Assembly: GCA_934193545.1 (NCBI GenBank) | Contig: CAKPVL010000001.1 | Location: 1 to 64,000, forward strand | Source: an uncultured Granulicatella sp. | Lineage (GTDB): Bacteria > Bacillota > Bacilli > Lactobacillales > Aerococcaceae | DNA: 64,000 bases | Direction: 5' to 3' | Shown: positions 25,405 through 35,237 of the stretch, piece after piece | Layout: each line of letters opens with the position of its first letter | Position numbering within the stretch: position 1 is the first letter of the stretch | Position numbers and translations under genes: made by a program | The notes under the pieces: generated by a model | Told to the model about the DNA's origin: nothing | The model's input: the letters and a program-made list of their open reading frames with translations, nothing else | The model's database searches: none

Positions 25405-26352
25405 ATGACGAAACAATACAAAGACTTACTAAGAAAGATTTTAGAAGAAGGAACGATTAAAACAGACCGTACTGGTACAGGTACAAAGAGTGTGTTCGGA
25501 TACCAAATGCGTTTTGACTTGCAAAAAGGATTTCCACTATTGACAACAAAACGTGTGGCGTTTGGGTTAATTAAGAGTGAATTATTATGGTTCTTACACG
25601 GAGATACAAATATCAAATACTTATTAGAACATAACAACCACATTTGGGACGAATGGGCGTTTGAGCGTTATGTTTCTTCTCCAAAATACACTGGTCCTGA
25701 TATGACAGACTTTGGACGTCGCTGCTTACAAGACGAAGCATTTAATGAAGTATACCAAGAAGTGAAGAAAGACTTCTGTGAGAAAATCTTAACGGATGAT
25801 GCGTTTGCGGCTGAATTCGGTGAACTTGGAAATATTTACGGTTCACAATGGCGTCACTGGAAAACAACAAAGGGTGAAACGATTGACCAAATCGCAGACT
25901 TACTGAACTTATTGAAGAATTCTCCAGATTCACGTCGTATGATTGTTTCAGCATGGAATCCAGAAGACGTGCCTAGCATGGCGCTTCCTCCTTGTCACAC
26001 AATGTTCCAATTCTACGTGGCAGATGGTAAATTAAGCTGCCAATTATACCAACGTAGTGCGGATGTGTTCCTAGGAGTACCTTTCAATATTGCAAGTTAT
26101 GCTTTATTAACACATTTAATCGCAAATGAAGTAGGCTTAGAAGTTGGTGAATTCGTTCATACATTAGGAGACGCGCACATTTACTTAAACCATATGGAAC
26201 AAGTAGAAACGCAATTAGCGCGTGAAGAAAGAGAATTACCAACACTTGTATTAAAACATCCTGAAAAATCAATGTTTGATATCGATGTTGATGATGTGAT
26301 TGTAGAAGGATACAATCCGCATCCAACGATTAAAGCACCGATTGCCGTGTAA
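25405..26352 (+). CDS. thyA: Thymidylate synthase
   Basis: This 315-residue enzyme methylates dUMP to dTMP with methylenetetrahydrofolate, yielding dihydrofolate. The catalytic cysteine is in [14 protein letters not shown]. Other blocks are [36 protein letters not shown] and [12 protein letters not shown]. The N-terminal insert ([20 protein letters not shown]) makes it a long ThyA, as in Lactobacillales. The frame is open from 25357, but AAAGAAAGGAAC upstream favours the ATG at 25405. DHFR, which recycles the dihydrofolate, begins 15 bases downstream. The pair is a classic operon. Confidence 0.97.
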   Translation: MTKQYKDLLRKILEEGTIKTDRTGTGTKSVFGYQMRFDLQKGFPLLTTKRVAFGLIKSELLWFLHGDTNIKYLLEHNNHIWDEWAFERYVSSPKYTGPDMTDFGRRCLQDEAFNEVYQEVKKDFCEKILTDDAFAAEFGELGNIYGSQWRHWKTTKGETIDQIADLLNLLKNSPDSRRMIVSAWNPEDVPSMALPPCHTMFQFYVADGKLSCQLYQRSADVFLGVPFNIASYALLTHLIANEVGLEVGEFVHTLGDAHIYLNHMEQVETQLAREERELPTLVLKHPEKSMFDIDVDDVIVEGYNPHPTIKAPIAV

Positions 26353-26367
26353 TGCTGGAGGAGACAG

Positions 26368-26865
26368 ATGTTAATTTATATTTGGGCTCAAGATGAACAA
26401 GGACTTGTTGGAAAAGACAACACGCTTCCTTGGCGATTGCCGAATGATTTGAAATTCTTTAAAGAAGTAACGATGGGACAAACCATTCTCATGGGACGTA
26501 AAACCTTTGAAGGGATGGGGAGTCGCTTGCTTCCGGGGCGTCAAACCATTCTTTTAACAAGAAGTGACGAATATGAAGTGCCAGGCGCTGAAGTCGTGAC
26601 TGATATCGATGCGATTATCGAAGATGCCAAACACGAGGATATTTATGTATGCGGTGGTGCAGAAGTCTACCGTCTCTTAAAAGACCATGTGGAACTGCTA
26701 TACTGCACAAGAATCCATCATACATTTGAAGGGGATACGTATTTCCCAACTGATTTTCCGTGGGGAGATTTTATTAAGGTAAAATCACTCGAAGGAGAAG
26801 TGGACGAGAAAAATGTCTATCCACATACGTTTGAAATCTACGAGAGAAAAGAGGAAACGCTATGA
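26368..26865 (+). CDS. folA: Dihydrofolate reductase
   Basis: This 165-residue NADPH-dependent enzyme reduces dihydrofolate and is the trimethoprim target. The motifs GLVGKDNTLPWRLPNDLKFF (active-site loop and acidic residue), ILMGRKTFEGMG and IYVCGGAEVYRLL are all present. An AGGAGAC ribosome site precedes the ATG. Its last codon overlaps the ung start (ATGA). Together with thyA it closes the dTMP cycle. The sequence does not tell whether it is trimethoprim-sensitive. Confidence 0.97.
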   Translation: MLIYIWAQDEQGLVGKDNTLPWRLPNDLKFFKEVTMGQTILMGRKTFEGMGSRLLPGRQTILLTRSDEYEVPGAEVVTDIDAIIEDAKHEDIYVCGGAEVYRLLKDHVELLYCTRIHHTFEGDTYFPTDFPWGDFIKVKSLEGEVDEKNVYPHTFEIYERKEETL

Positions 26866-27518
26866 CAACATGGCATGATGTCATTGGTGGGGAGAAGGAG
26901 AAAGAGTATTTCCATGCAGTACGTTCCTTTGAACAAAACGAACGAAACCATCATAAAGTGTTTCCTGCTGCAGAGAATGTCTTTAAAGCCTTGGAACTCA
27001 CACCGTTTGACAACGTGAAAGTGGTCATTCTTGGTCAAGATCCATATCATGGTGACGGCCAAGCACATGGGCTTAGCTTCTCGGTTCAAAAAGGAATCGC
27101 ATTGCCGCCTTCGTTACTGAATATTTATAAGGAACTTGAAAGCGACTTAGGGATTCCAGTTGCCAAGAGTGGGGATTTAACTGCTTGGGCAAAACAAGGA
27201 GTGTTACTGCTCAACACGGTCTTAACCGTTCGTGCACACGAGGCGAATAGCCATCGCGGTCAAGGGTGGGAGACGTTTACTGATGCGGTCATTACTTCTC
27301 TTAATCTAAGTGACCATCCAATCGTCTTTGTATTATGGGGGAAACCAGCACAATCGAAAGAGAAGCTGATTACTAATCCCAATCATTTGATTTTAAAGGC
27401 GCCACATCCAAGCCCGCTGTCGTCATACCGCGGATTCTTTGGAAGTAAACCATTCAGTCAAATTAATGAATTTTTAGAAAAAACAGGTCAAACGCCAATT
27501 GATTGGCGAGTAGAGTAA
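26862..27518 (+). CDS. ung: Uracil-DNA glycosylase
   Basis: This 218-residue family 1 UDG excises uracil from DNA. The water-activating loop GQDPYHGDGQAHGLSFS, the uracil-binding FVLWGKPAQSK region and the DNA-intercalation loop HPSPLSSYRGFFG are present. It overlaps folA by four bases and so is translationally coupled. The link is sensible, since low dTMP raises dUTP incorporation. The operon fhs, ABC-F, thyA, folA, ung ends at the terminator just after its stop. Confidence 0.97.
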   Translation: MTTWHDVIGGEKEKEYFHAVRSFEQNERNHHKVFPAAENVFKALELTPFDNVKVVILGQDPYHGDGQAHGLSFSVQKGIALPPSLLNIYKELESDLGIPVAKSGDLTAWAKQGVLLLNTVLTVRAHEANSHRGQGWETFTDAVITSLNLSDHPIVFVLWGKPAQSKEKLITNPNHLILKAPHPSPLSSYRGFFGSKPFSQINEFLEKTGQTPIDWRVE

Positions 27519-27549
27519 GTGGAATTCGTCCCACTTGCTCTATTTTTTT
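27512..27549 (+). terminator. Terminator of the fhs-ung operon
   Basis: AGAGTAAGTGG at 27512-27522, overlapping the ung stop, pairs with CCACTTGCTCT at 27531-27541 with one mismatch/wobble. ATTTTTTTG follows. Confidence 0.85.
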
Positions 27550-27577
27550 GCCTTTACTATGAAGTTTATGGTACGAT
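27548..27577 (+). promoter_or_regulatory. Promoter of the pilin-like LPxTG gene
   Basis: TTGCCT at 27548-27553 and TACGAT at 27572-27577 have 18 bases between them. The -10 is preceded by TGG, giving an extended -10. Confidence 0.45.
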
Positions 27578-27609
27578 AGTGAAAACGGTTAAAAGAAAGA
27601 AGGTTTTTT

Positions 27610-29331
27610 ATGAAGAAAAAGAGTAAATGGTTAGGTTTATTCGCAACTTTATTGGTGATTTTATCATTGGTGTTTTTAGGAAACACTTCAGCAAAAGCAG
27701 CTGAAGGCAAAGAACTTCAAAACGTAATTTCAGGGTTAGAACTTCTTGATCAATCGGATACAAAATTAAGTCCAGATGCAAATGGAGTCTATCAAATCCT
27801 TACAAATAGAGCCTATAAATTAAGAGCTGTATTTGACTTAGAACATTACAACAGAGATATTCAAAATGGTGATTTCTTTAAATTAGAAGTGCCGGCTGAG
27901 ATTACATTTTATGATAACCACGATGTTGAATTAGTAGACTTAGCAACGAACGTTCCAATTGCGGATGCGCATTTTGAAGGCCATGGAGATAACCAAGGTG
28001 GAACAATTACAGTGACATTGAAGAACCTTGACCAATATTTAGCAGCAAAAGGTGCGGATACAGTAAAAGAGGTCAAAGGAACTTTGGCGCTAAACTTCTT
28101 ATATAAGAAGAATGTTTCGAATCAACCAGTAACATTTGATTCACCTTCAATGCAAACAACAATTACGCAAACGCATAATGTCCAAACTCTTTCAAATGAA
28201 ACAGATCCAATTGGCAAAGAAAACTTTGCAAAAATTGGCGGACAAGCAGCCAATAAAACATGGACATCAGCAAAATTAGAAGCTGCAGGTTCAAAAGGTT
28301 CTGGCCAATATGTTTCAGAGTGGAAAGTACGTGTAAACACAAGTGGAGAAAACTTAGGAGAAAACTTAGTATTAAATGATACTTTACCAAGTGATCCTTC
28401 AACAGCCTCAATTCAATACATTCCTGAATCATTAGTAGTGTACAATGCACCTTCAATGAACGAGACAACATCTGGTAAAGAATCGGATTTCGTACAATTA
28501 GTAGAAGGAACTGACTACACAGTAAACTGGAATGAAAACTATACTAACTTTACAATCACATTCAAAGATGGAACTAAAAAATACTATGTCACTTATGACA
28601 CAACAACTCCAAATGATGGAAGTAAAGTTCAAAATATGGTTTCTGTAACAAAAGCAGACGGTACACCAGTCACTCGTCGTACAAATACGACTGAAACAAC
28701 ATTCACAGCAAGTGCAACTTCGCTCTTCTCAGGTACAATCGAAGCAACTAGTGCTTATACAGTTAAAGTGAGCAAAGTAGATGGGAAAACATTGAATCCT
28801 GTTCAAGGTGCTGTATATGTCATTACAGATCCAGATGGAAATACAGTTGAAGTGACTACTGATGCAGATGGTCATGCTGTTTCATCACAATTCGATGAAA
28901 AATATTCTGGTAAAGAATTCAAGATTAAAGAGAAAACTGCTCCAGAAGGTTACGAATTAGACGAAACTGAATATACTGTGACTCTTGGTAAAGATGGAAG
29001 CATCTTACATGTGAAAGATACTCCTAAAGAGGAAGAAACAACTACAACGACAACAACAACTACCTCTACAGAGGAAGAAATAACTACAACGACAACAACA
29101 ACTACCTCTACAGAGGAAGAAACAACAACAACAACAACTACCTCTACAACAGAAGAAACAACAGTTACAACAGTTGAAGAAACTTCAACAACTGTAACTG
29201 AAGAACTTCCAAACACAGGTACGGGCAACCAAACAATCTATATGGTGATTGGTGGATTACTAGTGGTTGCAGCAGTTGGAGTGTTAGTATTCGCTAAGAA
29301 AAAAGATTCTGACGAAGAAAGCAAAAATTAA
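27610..29331 (+). CDS. LPxTG surface protein with Cna-B (SpaA-type) domain and Thr-rich stalk
   Basis: This 573-residue protein has a signal peptide (about 1-31, core GLFATLLVILSLVFLG). An adhesin-like beta-rich region spans about 35-375, with a repeat of the strand pattern seen in collagen-binding Cna-A domains. A Cna-B/SpaA domain at about 382-475 has KVSKVDGKTLNPVQGAVY and IKEKTAPEGYELDETEY, so Lys and Glu are placed for an intramolecular isopeptide bond. A stalk of EEETTTTTTT-like repeats follows, then LPNTG (533-537), a membrane segment and a charged tail. It looks like a single-gene adhesin rather than a pilus backbone, because no sortase C gene is adjacent. It is monocistronic, with a ribosome site AGAAAGAAGG. 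Confidence 0.88.
   Translation: MKKKSKWLGLFATLLVILSLVFLGNTSAKAAEGKELQNVISGLELLDQSDTKLSPDANGVYQILTNRAYKLRAVFDLEHYNRDIQNGDFFKLEVPAEITFYDNHDVELVDLATNVPIADAHFEGHGDNQGGTITVTLKNLDQYLAAKGADTVKEVKGTLALNFLYKKNVSNQPVTFDSPSMQTTITQTHNVQTLSNETDPIGKENFAKIGGQAANKTWTSAKLEAAGSKGSGQYVSEWKVRVNTSGENLGENLVLNDTLPSDPSTASIQYIPESLVVYNAPSMNETTSGKESDFVQLVEGTDYTVNWNENYTNFTITFKDGTKKYYVTYDTTTPNDGSKVQNMVSVTKADGTPVTRRTNTTETTFTASATSLFSGTIEATSAYTVKVSKVDGKTLNPVQGAVYVITDPDGNTVEVTTDADGHAVSSQFDEKYSGKEFKIKEKTAPEGYELDETEYTVTLGKDGSILHVKDTPKEEETTTTTTTTTSTEEEITTTTTTTTSTEEETTTTTTTSTTEETTVTTVEETSTTVTEELPNTGTGNQTIYMVIGGLLVVAAVGVLVFAKKKDSDEESKN
29029..29148 (+). repeat. 42-bp in-frame tandem repeat in the Thr-rich stalk
   Basis: Units start at GAGGAAGAAA at 29029, 29071 and 29113. 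The first two are 42 bp (14 codons, EEE followed by threonines and ST) and differ by one codon (ACA to ATA); the third is shorter. Copy number can change without a frameshift, altering stalk length. Confidence 0.85.
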
Positions 29332-29342
29332 TATAAATCAGT

Positions 29343-29375
29343 AAGACTGACAGAGAGCCTGTCAGTCTTTTTTAT
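29343..29375 (+). terminator. Terminator after the Cna-B protein gene
   Basis: AAGACTGACAG at 29343-29353 pairs with CTGTCAGTCTT at 29359-29369, followed by TTTTATTT. Confidence 0.9.
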
Positions 29376-29464
29376 TTCCTTAATAAATATGAAAATGAAT
29401 GATTGAAGTCCGCTTTTAGGAGGAGTACAATAGAAGTATATAGAAGAGTTGAAATGGAGGGATA

Positions 29465-29908
29465 ATGATGAAGAAACTGATGTTAATCTACTATAATATT
29501 GTCGCTGTTTTAACCATTCTCTATTTAGTACTGACAGCAACCTTAATGAACTTAGGGAATGCTTTTATTACAACTCAAGGATGGCACGTTGTCATTCTCA
29601 GCGTACTGATTTTGGTCATTGTATTTGGAATGGAATTTGCGAAGAAGAAATTCCCGGATGATTTTTTTGAATTTATTATTGAAAATGCAGGACTACTTTG
29701 TATCGCATGGCTTACCTTAGTCGTTCGAGCGTTTGGTGTTACTGTTTTAAAATATGCAACAGATTTAGCACTTGATGAATGGATGCAGCAAGTCATCCAA
29801 CGAGCAGGCGTTGTGCAGATAGGCATCTTTGCCATCACCAATGGAATCGTGGTTGCAAAAATCATTCGCTATTTTGCAAGAAAAAGAATTATAGCTAACA
29901 ATAAATAG
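29465..29908 (+). CDS. Small integral membrane protein of unknown function
   Basis: This 147-residue protein has about four hydrophobic helices: about 6-28, 39-58, 73-95 and 115-137. Short charged loops (EFAKKKFPDDFFEF) and a basic C-terminus (KRIIANNK) complete it. No family is recognised. ATGs at 29465 and 29468 both follow GGAGGG; the first is listed. It is monocistronic, with a terminator downstream. Codon use fits the neighbourhood. Nothing around it suggests a role. Confidence 0.7.
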   Translation: MMKKLMLIYYNIVAVLTILYLVLTATLMNLGNAFITTQGWHVVILSVLILVIVFGMEFAKKKFPDDFFEFIIENAGLLCIAWLTLVVRAFGVTVLKYATDLALDEWMQQVIQRAGVVQIGIFAITNGIVVAKIIRYFARKRIIANNK

Positions 29909-29912
29909 ACCC

Positions 29913-29948
29913 AAGCGGAGTGCCAATGTGCATTCCGTTTTTATTTTT
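29913..29948 (+). terminator. Terminator after the small membrane protein
   Basis: CGGAGTGC at 29916-29923 pairs with GCATTCCG at 29930-29937 (one G-U pair), followed by TTTTTATTTTT. Confidence 0.8.
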
Positions 29949-30002
29949 CATCAAAAATCGATAAGATAGAGAAGAAATGTTGATAGAAAGAGAGGACAAT
30001 CG

Positions 30003-31061
30003 ATGCGAAAAATTTTACATGTAGATATGGATGCGTTTTTCGCATCGGTGGAACAAAGGGACCATCCTGAGTGGAGAGGAAAACCTGTGATTGTCGGTGG
30101 GAAACCTAACCAAAGAGGTGTTGTGTCTACTTGTTCATATGAGGCGAGAGCTTTTGGCGTGCGTTCTGCGATGCCTACAGCAAAAGCCATGAAACTCTGC
30201 CCACAAGCCATACTCACGCCTGGGCGATATCAGTTATATAAAGAAGTTTCTGCCGAGGTGCATGAAGTGTTTCGAACCTACACAGATTTAATCGAGCCTC
30301 TCTCGATTGATGAAGCCTATTTAGATGTTACAGAGAATAAGAAAGGAATCAACTCTGCAACAGTGATTGCCCATTCGATTCAAAAGGATGTTTACGAAAA
30401 AACAGGACTCACTTGTTCCGTTGGCGTGTCCTTTAATAAGTTTCTCGCGAAAATGGCTTCTGGTTATCATAAGCCTTCTGGAGTGACAGTCATTACACCG
30501 GAAAATACTAAAGAGTTTATTCGAACCATTCCTATCGAAGATTTCTATGGAGTTGGAAAAGTGAGCGCTGAGAAATTGAAACAGGCGGGGATATTAACAG
30601 GAGAAGATCTCTTTCCATTATCTAAGGAAGAACTGGAAAAGAAGTTTGGCACCCTTGGCCCACGATTGTACTTGCAAGTACGAGGGGAGTCAAATGACCA
30701 ACTGACGCTTCATCGTGAACGCAAATCTATCGGGACAGAGCGAACCTTAATAAAGGATACGACCGACCATGGTATTCTAACGGGATACTTGGAGGAATTT
30801 GCACAAGAATTAGAACGGATGTTGAAGAAGAGAAGTCTTGCCGCAAGAACATTCACGCTGAAGTTAAGAGATTCGGAATTTAATACAATCACTAAGAGTG
30901 TTACATTGCGTGATTACTTTAATAAAAAAGAGGAAATCTATCCGATTGCATTACAATTATTCGAAGAAACAATGGAGGAAAGCCCGATAAGGCTGATTGG
31001 GCTTACTGTTTCGCATCTAGAAAAGACAGATAGAATCTACAAACAACTAAAACTGTTTTAA
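30003..31061 (+). CDS. dinB: DNA polymerase IV (Y-family)
   Basis: This 352-residue error-prone translesion polymerase has catalytic carboxylates in HVDMDAFFASVE and SIDEAYLD. The finger segment is STCSYEARAFGVRSAMP, the helix-hairpin-helix thumb is FYGVGKVSAEKLKQAGI, and a little-finger domain spans about 240-345. A C-terminal beta-clamp peptide (YKQLKLF) is present. The ribosome site AGAGAGGAC precedes the ATG. I find no GAAC-N4-GTTC LexA box in the 90-base leader, so SOS control is not supported by sequence here. It is transcribed alone, upstream of the PDH operon. Confidence 0.96.
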   Translation: MRKILHVDMDAFFASVEQRDHPEWRGKPVIVGGKPNQRGVVSTCSYEARAFGVRSAMPTAKAMKLCPQAILTPGRYQLYKEVSAEVHEVFRTYTDLIEPLSIDEAYLDVTENKKGINSATVIAHSIQKDVYEKTGLTCSVGVSFNKFLAKMASGYHKPSGVTVITPENTKEFIRTIPIEDFYGVGKVSAEKLKQAGILTGEDLFPLSKEELEKKFGTLGPRLYLQVRGESNDQLTLHRERKSIGTERTLIKDTTDHGILTGYLEEFAQELERMLKKRSLAARTFTLKLRDSEFNTITKSVTLRDYFNKKEEIYPIALQLFEETMEESPIRLIGLTVSHLEKTDRIYKQLKLF

Positions 31062-31080
31062 AATAATAGTACAGTTTTTA
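31050..31080 (+). terminator. Possible weak terminator at the end of dinB
   Basis: AAAACTGT at the last dinB codons pairs with ACAGTTTT at 31071-31078 across about 14 bases. The stem is A/T-rich and the T-run short, so it is a weak call. Confidence 0.4.
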
Positions 31081-31176
31081 CGTGAGTACTAGTACAGTTT
31101 TATTGTGAAAATAAACAATCTTGTTACTGAAAATAGATGAAAACAGAAAATTGATTGAACAAATAAGAATTAAAAA

Positions 31177-31244
31177 AGACTTTATTTAGCGTAAGATAGT
31201 GGTAGTTTTTTCACAAAGTTTACAAATACGCTCTATAAAGTCTT
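31177..31244. promoter_or_regulatory. Long imperfect inverted repeat upstream of the PDH promoter
   Basis: AAGACTTTATTTAGCGTA at 31177-31194 pairs with TACGCTCTATAAAGTCTT at 31227-31244 with two mismatches and a 32-base loop. The loop contains a TTCACAA, a Rex-like half site. It lies before the predicted promoter at 31259. Confidence 0.5.
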
Positions 31245-31258
31245 CTTTGCTTGCATAT

Positions 31259-31287
31259 TTCACAAAAGTTTGTTAAATTATTATACG
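31259..31287 (+). promoter_or_regulatory. Probable promoter of the pdhABCD operon
   Basis: TTCACA at 31259-31264 and TATACG at 31282-31287 are spaced 17 bases apart, leaving a leader of about 75 bases. The -35 overlaps another TTCACAA. Confidence 0.4.
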
Positions 31288-31317
31288 ATAGCAGAGGGAA
31301 TAGTACAGTTTAACTAG

Positions 31318-32475
<1,158 letters not shown>

Positions 32476-32477
32476 TT

Positions 32478-33455
32478 ATGGCACAAATGACAATGATTCA
32501 AGCCATCACTGATGCTTTGGCTGTCGAATTAAAACGTGATGAAAATGTCCTAATTTTCGGGGAAGACGTTGGTAAAAACGGTGGGGTTTTCCGTGCAACT
32601 CAAGGGCTTCAAGATGAATTCGGTGAAGACCGCGTGTTCAACACTCCTTTAGCAGAATCTGGTATCGGTGGTTTAGCAATCGGTTTAGCTTTAGAAGGTT
32701 ACCGTCCAGTTCCTGAAATCCAATTCTTCGGATTCGTATTCGAAGTAATGGATAGCGTGGTAGCTCAAGCAGCTCGTACACGTTACCGTATGGGTGGAAC
32801 TCGTAACATGCCAATCGTATTCCGTTCACCATTTGGTGGTGGGGTACATACTCCAGAATTACACTCAGATAACTTAGAAGGTTTAGTAGCTCAATCACCA
32901 GGTTTGAAAGTGGTTATCCCTTCAAACCCATACGATGCAAAAGGATTATTAATCTCAGCTATTCGTGACAACGACCCAGTTGTTTACTTAGAGCATATGA
33001 AACTATACCGTTCATTCCGTGAAGAAGTTCCAGAAGGTGAATACACAGTTCCTCTAGGAGTAGCTGCAGTAACTCGTGAAGGTAAAGACGTATCTGTAAT
33101 TACTTACGGTGCAATGGTTCGTGAAGCTGTTAAAGCTGCTGAAAACCTAGAAAAAGAAGGAATCTCAGTAGAAGTTATCGACTTACGTACTGTTTCTCCA
33201 TTAGACTTAGACACAATCTTAGCATCAGTTGAAAAAACTGGTCGCGTAGTTGTTGTTCAAGAAGCACAACGTCAAGCTGGTGTCGGCGCAATGGTAATGT
33301 CTGAAATTTCTGAACGTGCAATCTTAAGTTTAGAAGCTCCAATCGGACGTGTTGCAGCTCCAGATACAATCTTCCCATTTGGTCAAGCAGAAAACGACTG
33401 GTTACCAAATGCTAGCGATATTGAAGCTAAAGTTCGCGAAACAGTGAACTTCTAA
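32478..33455 (+). CDS. pdhB: Pyruvate dehydrogenase E1 component, beta subunit
   Basis: This 325-residue subunit completes the E1 heterotetramer. Typical blocks are [38 protein letters not shown] and, in the C-terminal transketolase domain, [16 protein letters not shown]. It follows pdhA by two bases with AAGGAG as ribosome site inside the end of pdhA. The downstream gap to pdhC holds a hairpin that may tune the ratio of E1 to E2. Confidence 0.97.
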   Translation: MAQMTMIQAITDALAVELKRDENVLIFGEDVGKNGGVFRATQGLQDEFGEDRVFNTPLAESGIGGLAIGLALEGYRPVPEIQFFGFVFEVMDSVVAQAARTRYRMGGTRNMPIVFRSPFGGGVHTPELHSDNLEGLVAQSPGLKVVIPSNPYDAKGLLISAIRDNDPVVYLEHMKLYRSFREEVPEGEYTVPLGVAAVTREGKDVSVITYGAMVREAVKAAENLEKEGISVEVIDLRTVSPLDLDTILASVEKTGRVVVVQEAQRQAGVGAMVMSEISERAILSLEAPIGRVAAPDTIFPFGQAENDWLPNASDIEAKVRETVNF

Positions 33456-33471
33456 TTCAACAATTTTCATT

Positions 33472-33512
33472 CTAAAGAGCCTCTCGCATGAGTGTGCTCT
33501 TTAGAGTTTTAT
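33472..33512 (+). promoter_or_regulatory. Intra-operon hairpin between pdhB and pdhC
   Basis: CTAAAGAGC at 33472-33480 pairs with GCTCTTTAG at 33496-33504, followed by only AGTTTTAT. It could be a processing or stability element or a weak attenuator. Confidence 0.5.
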
Positions 33513-33536
33513 AAAAATAAGAAGGGATGTACAAGC

Positions 33537-35159
33537 ATGGCTTTCCAATTTAAAATGCCTGATATCGGTGAAGGTATCGCAGAAGGCGAAATCGTAAAAA
33601 TCGACATTAAAGTCGGAGATACAATTCAAGAAGATGATATTTTATTCGAAGTACAAAACGACAAATCTGTAGAAGAAATTCCTTCTCCAGTAAGTGGTAA
33701 AGTATTAGAAGTTAAAGTTCAAGAAGGTACAGTAGCTCGCGTAGGCGACGTTATCGTAGTTATCGACGATGGTTCTGGCCCAGCAGAAGCAGCTCCAGCA
33801 GCGGCTCCAGCGGCTTCCCCTGCACCAGCTGCACCAGCAGCATCAAGCACTTTCCAATTCAAATTACCTGACATCGGTGAAGGAATTGCAGAAGGTGAAA
33901 TCGTTAAAATCGACATCAAAGTAGGCGACAAGATTGCTGAAGATGACATTTTATTCGAAGTACAAAACGACAAATCAGTAGAAGAAATTCCTTCTCCAGT
34001 AGCTGGAACTGTTACAGCAGTTTTAGTTTCTGAAGGAACAGTAGCTCACGTTGGTGATGTAATCGTTGAAATCGCAACAGAAGGCGGTTCTCACGCACCT
34101 GCAGCAGCGGCTCCAGCAACACCTGCAGCACCAGCTCCAGCAGCAGCTCCAGCTTCACCTGCAGCTCCAACAGGAGTTCCAGCAGCAAGCAACCCTGGTA
34201 AATTAGTATTAGCAATGCCTTCAGTTCGTCAATATGCACGTGAAAAAGGTGTTGACATCACAGCAGTAGTTCCAACTGGTAAAGGCGGACGCATCACTCG
34301 TGAAGACATCGATAACTTCGGTGGCGCACCAGTAGCAACACCTGCAGCTCCAGCGGCAGTAGAAGCTCCAGCAGCATCTGCACCAGCAGCTCCAGCTCAA
34401 GCATCTGCACCAGCAGCGGCTCCAGCTCCAGCTAAACCATTCGTTGGATCAGCTGAACGTGAAGAACGCGTTAAATTAACTCCAATGCGTAAAGCAATCT
34501 CTAAAGCAATGGTTAACAGCAAACACACTGCACCACACGTTACTTTACATGACCAAGTTGAAGTTTCTAAACTTTGGGATCACCGTAAGAAATTCAAAGA
34601 TGTTGCAGCTGCACAAGGTACTAAATTAACATTCTTACCTTACGTTGTTAAAGCATTAGCTGTAGCAATAAAGAAATTCCCAGTATTGAATGCTTCTATC
34701 GACGATGCATCTCAAGAAATTGTTTACAAAAACTACATCAATATAGGTATTGCAACTGATACTGATTTAGGTTTATTCGTTCCAAATATCAAAGATGCGA
34801 ATACTAAGAGCATGTTCGGTATCGCAGATGAAATTAACGCATTAGCTGCAAAAGCTCATGAAGGTAAATTAACAGCTGCAGAAATGGGACAAGGAACAAT
34901 TACAATTTCTAACATCGGTTCAGTAGGTGGCGGCTGGTTCACTCCAGTTATCAACTACCCTGAAGTTGCGATTTTAGGTGTTGGTACAATCGTTCGCGAA
35001 CCAGTTATCAACGAGAACGATGAAATCGTAATTGGACGTAACATGAAATTATCATTAAGCTTTGACCACCGTATCGTGGACGGAGCAACTGCTCAAAAAG
35101 CAATGAATGAAATCAAACGTCTATTAAACGATCCAGAATTATTATTAATGGAAGCTTAA
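33537..35159 (+). CDS. pdhC: Pyruvate dehydrogenase E2, dihydrolipoyl acetyltransferase with two lipoyl domains
   Basis: This 540-residue protein is the core of the complex. Two nearly identical lipoyl domains (about 2-78 and 108-184) each contain [14 protein letters not shown] with the lipoylated Lys. Ala/Pro-rich swinging linkers separate them. A peripheral-subunit-binding domain at about 220-257 ([18 protein letters not shown]) follows. The catalytic domain ends in [15 protein letters not shown], with the HxxxDG active site. The frame is open to 33492, but GAAGGGATG upstream supports the ATG at 33537. The two lipoyl modules (DNA at about 33541-33770 and 33858-34085) are close direct repeats and could recombine. 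Confidence 0.96.
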   Translation: MAFQFKMPDIGEGIAEGEIVKIDIKVGDTIQEDDILFEVQNDKSVEEIPSPVSGKVLEVKVQEGTVARVGDVIVVIDDGSGPAEAAPAAAPAASPAPAAPAASSTFQFKLPDIGEGIAEGEIVKIDIKVGDKIAEDDILFEVQNDKSVEEIPSPVAGTVTAVLVSEGTVAHVGDVIVEIATEGGSHAPAAAAPATPAAPAPAAAPASPAAPTGVPAASNPGKLVLAMPSVRQYAREKGVDITAVVPTGKGGRITREDIDNFGGAPVATPAAPAAVEAPAASAPAAPAQASAPAAAPAPAKPFVGSAEREERVKLTPMRKAISKAMVNSKHTAPHVTLHDQVEVSKLWDHRKKFKDVAAAQGTKLTFLPYVVKALAVAIKKFPVLNASIDDASQEIVYKNYINIGIATDTDLGLFVPNIKDANTKSMFGIADEINALAAKAHEGKLTAAEMGQGTITISNIGSVGGGWFTPVINYPEVAILGVGTIVREPVINENDEIVIGRNMKLSLSFDHRIVDGATAQKAMNEIKRLLNDPELLLMEA

Positions 35160-35173
35160 TTCATTAAACTGTT

Positions 35174-35209
35174 AGGAACGGCGTAGACATGAGTTTACGT
35201 CGGTTCCTT
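35174..35209 (+). promoter_or_regulatory. Intra-operon hairpin between pdhC and pdhD
   Basis: AGGAACGGCGTA pairs imperfectly with TACGTCGGTTCCT around GACATGAGTT, followed by TATTTG. It resembles the hairpin between pdhB and pdhC in position, though not in sequence. Confidence 0.5.
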
Positions 35210-35237
35210 ATTTGAAAACTTTTAAGAGGTGAAAAAA

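Larger units (their letters stand above)
31067..31311. repeat. Three copies of TAGTACAGTTT upstream of pdhA
   Basis: TAGTACAGTTT occurs at 31067, 31090 and 31301. The first two continue similarly (TTT-N3-GTGA) and are 23 bases apart, about two helical turns. The third lies just downstream of the predicted -10. This 307-base gap holds no ORF. Confidence 0.5.

Noticed and set aside
30003..31061. SOS control of dinB
   Set aside because: No GAAC-N4-GTTC-type LexA box was found in the short leader.
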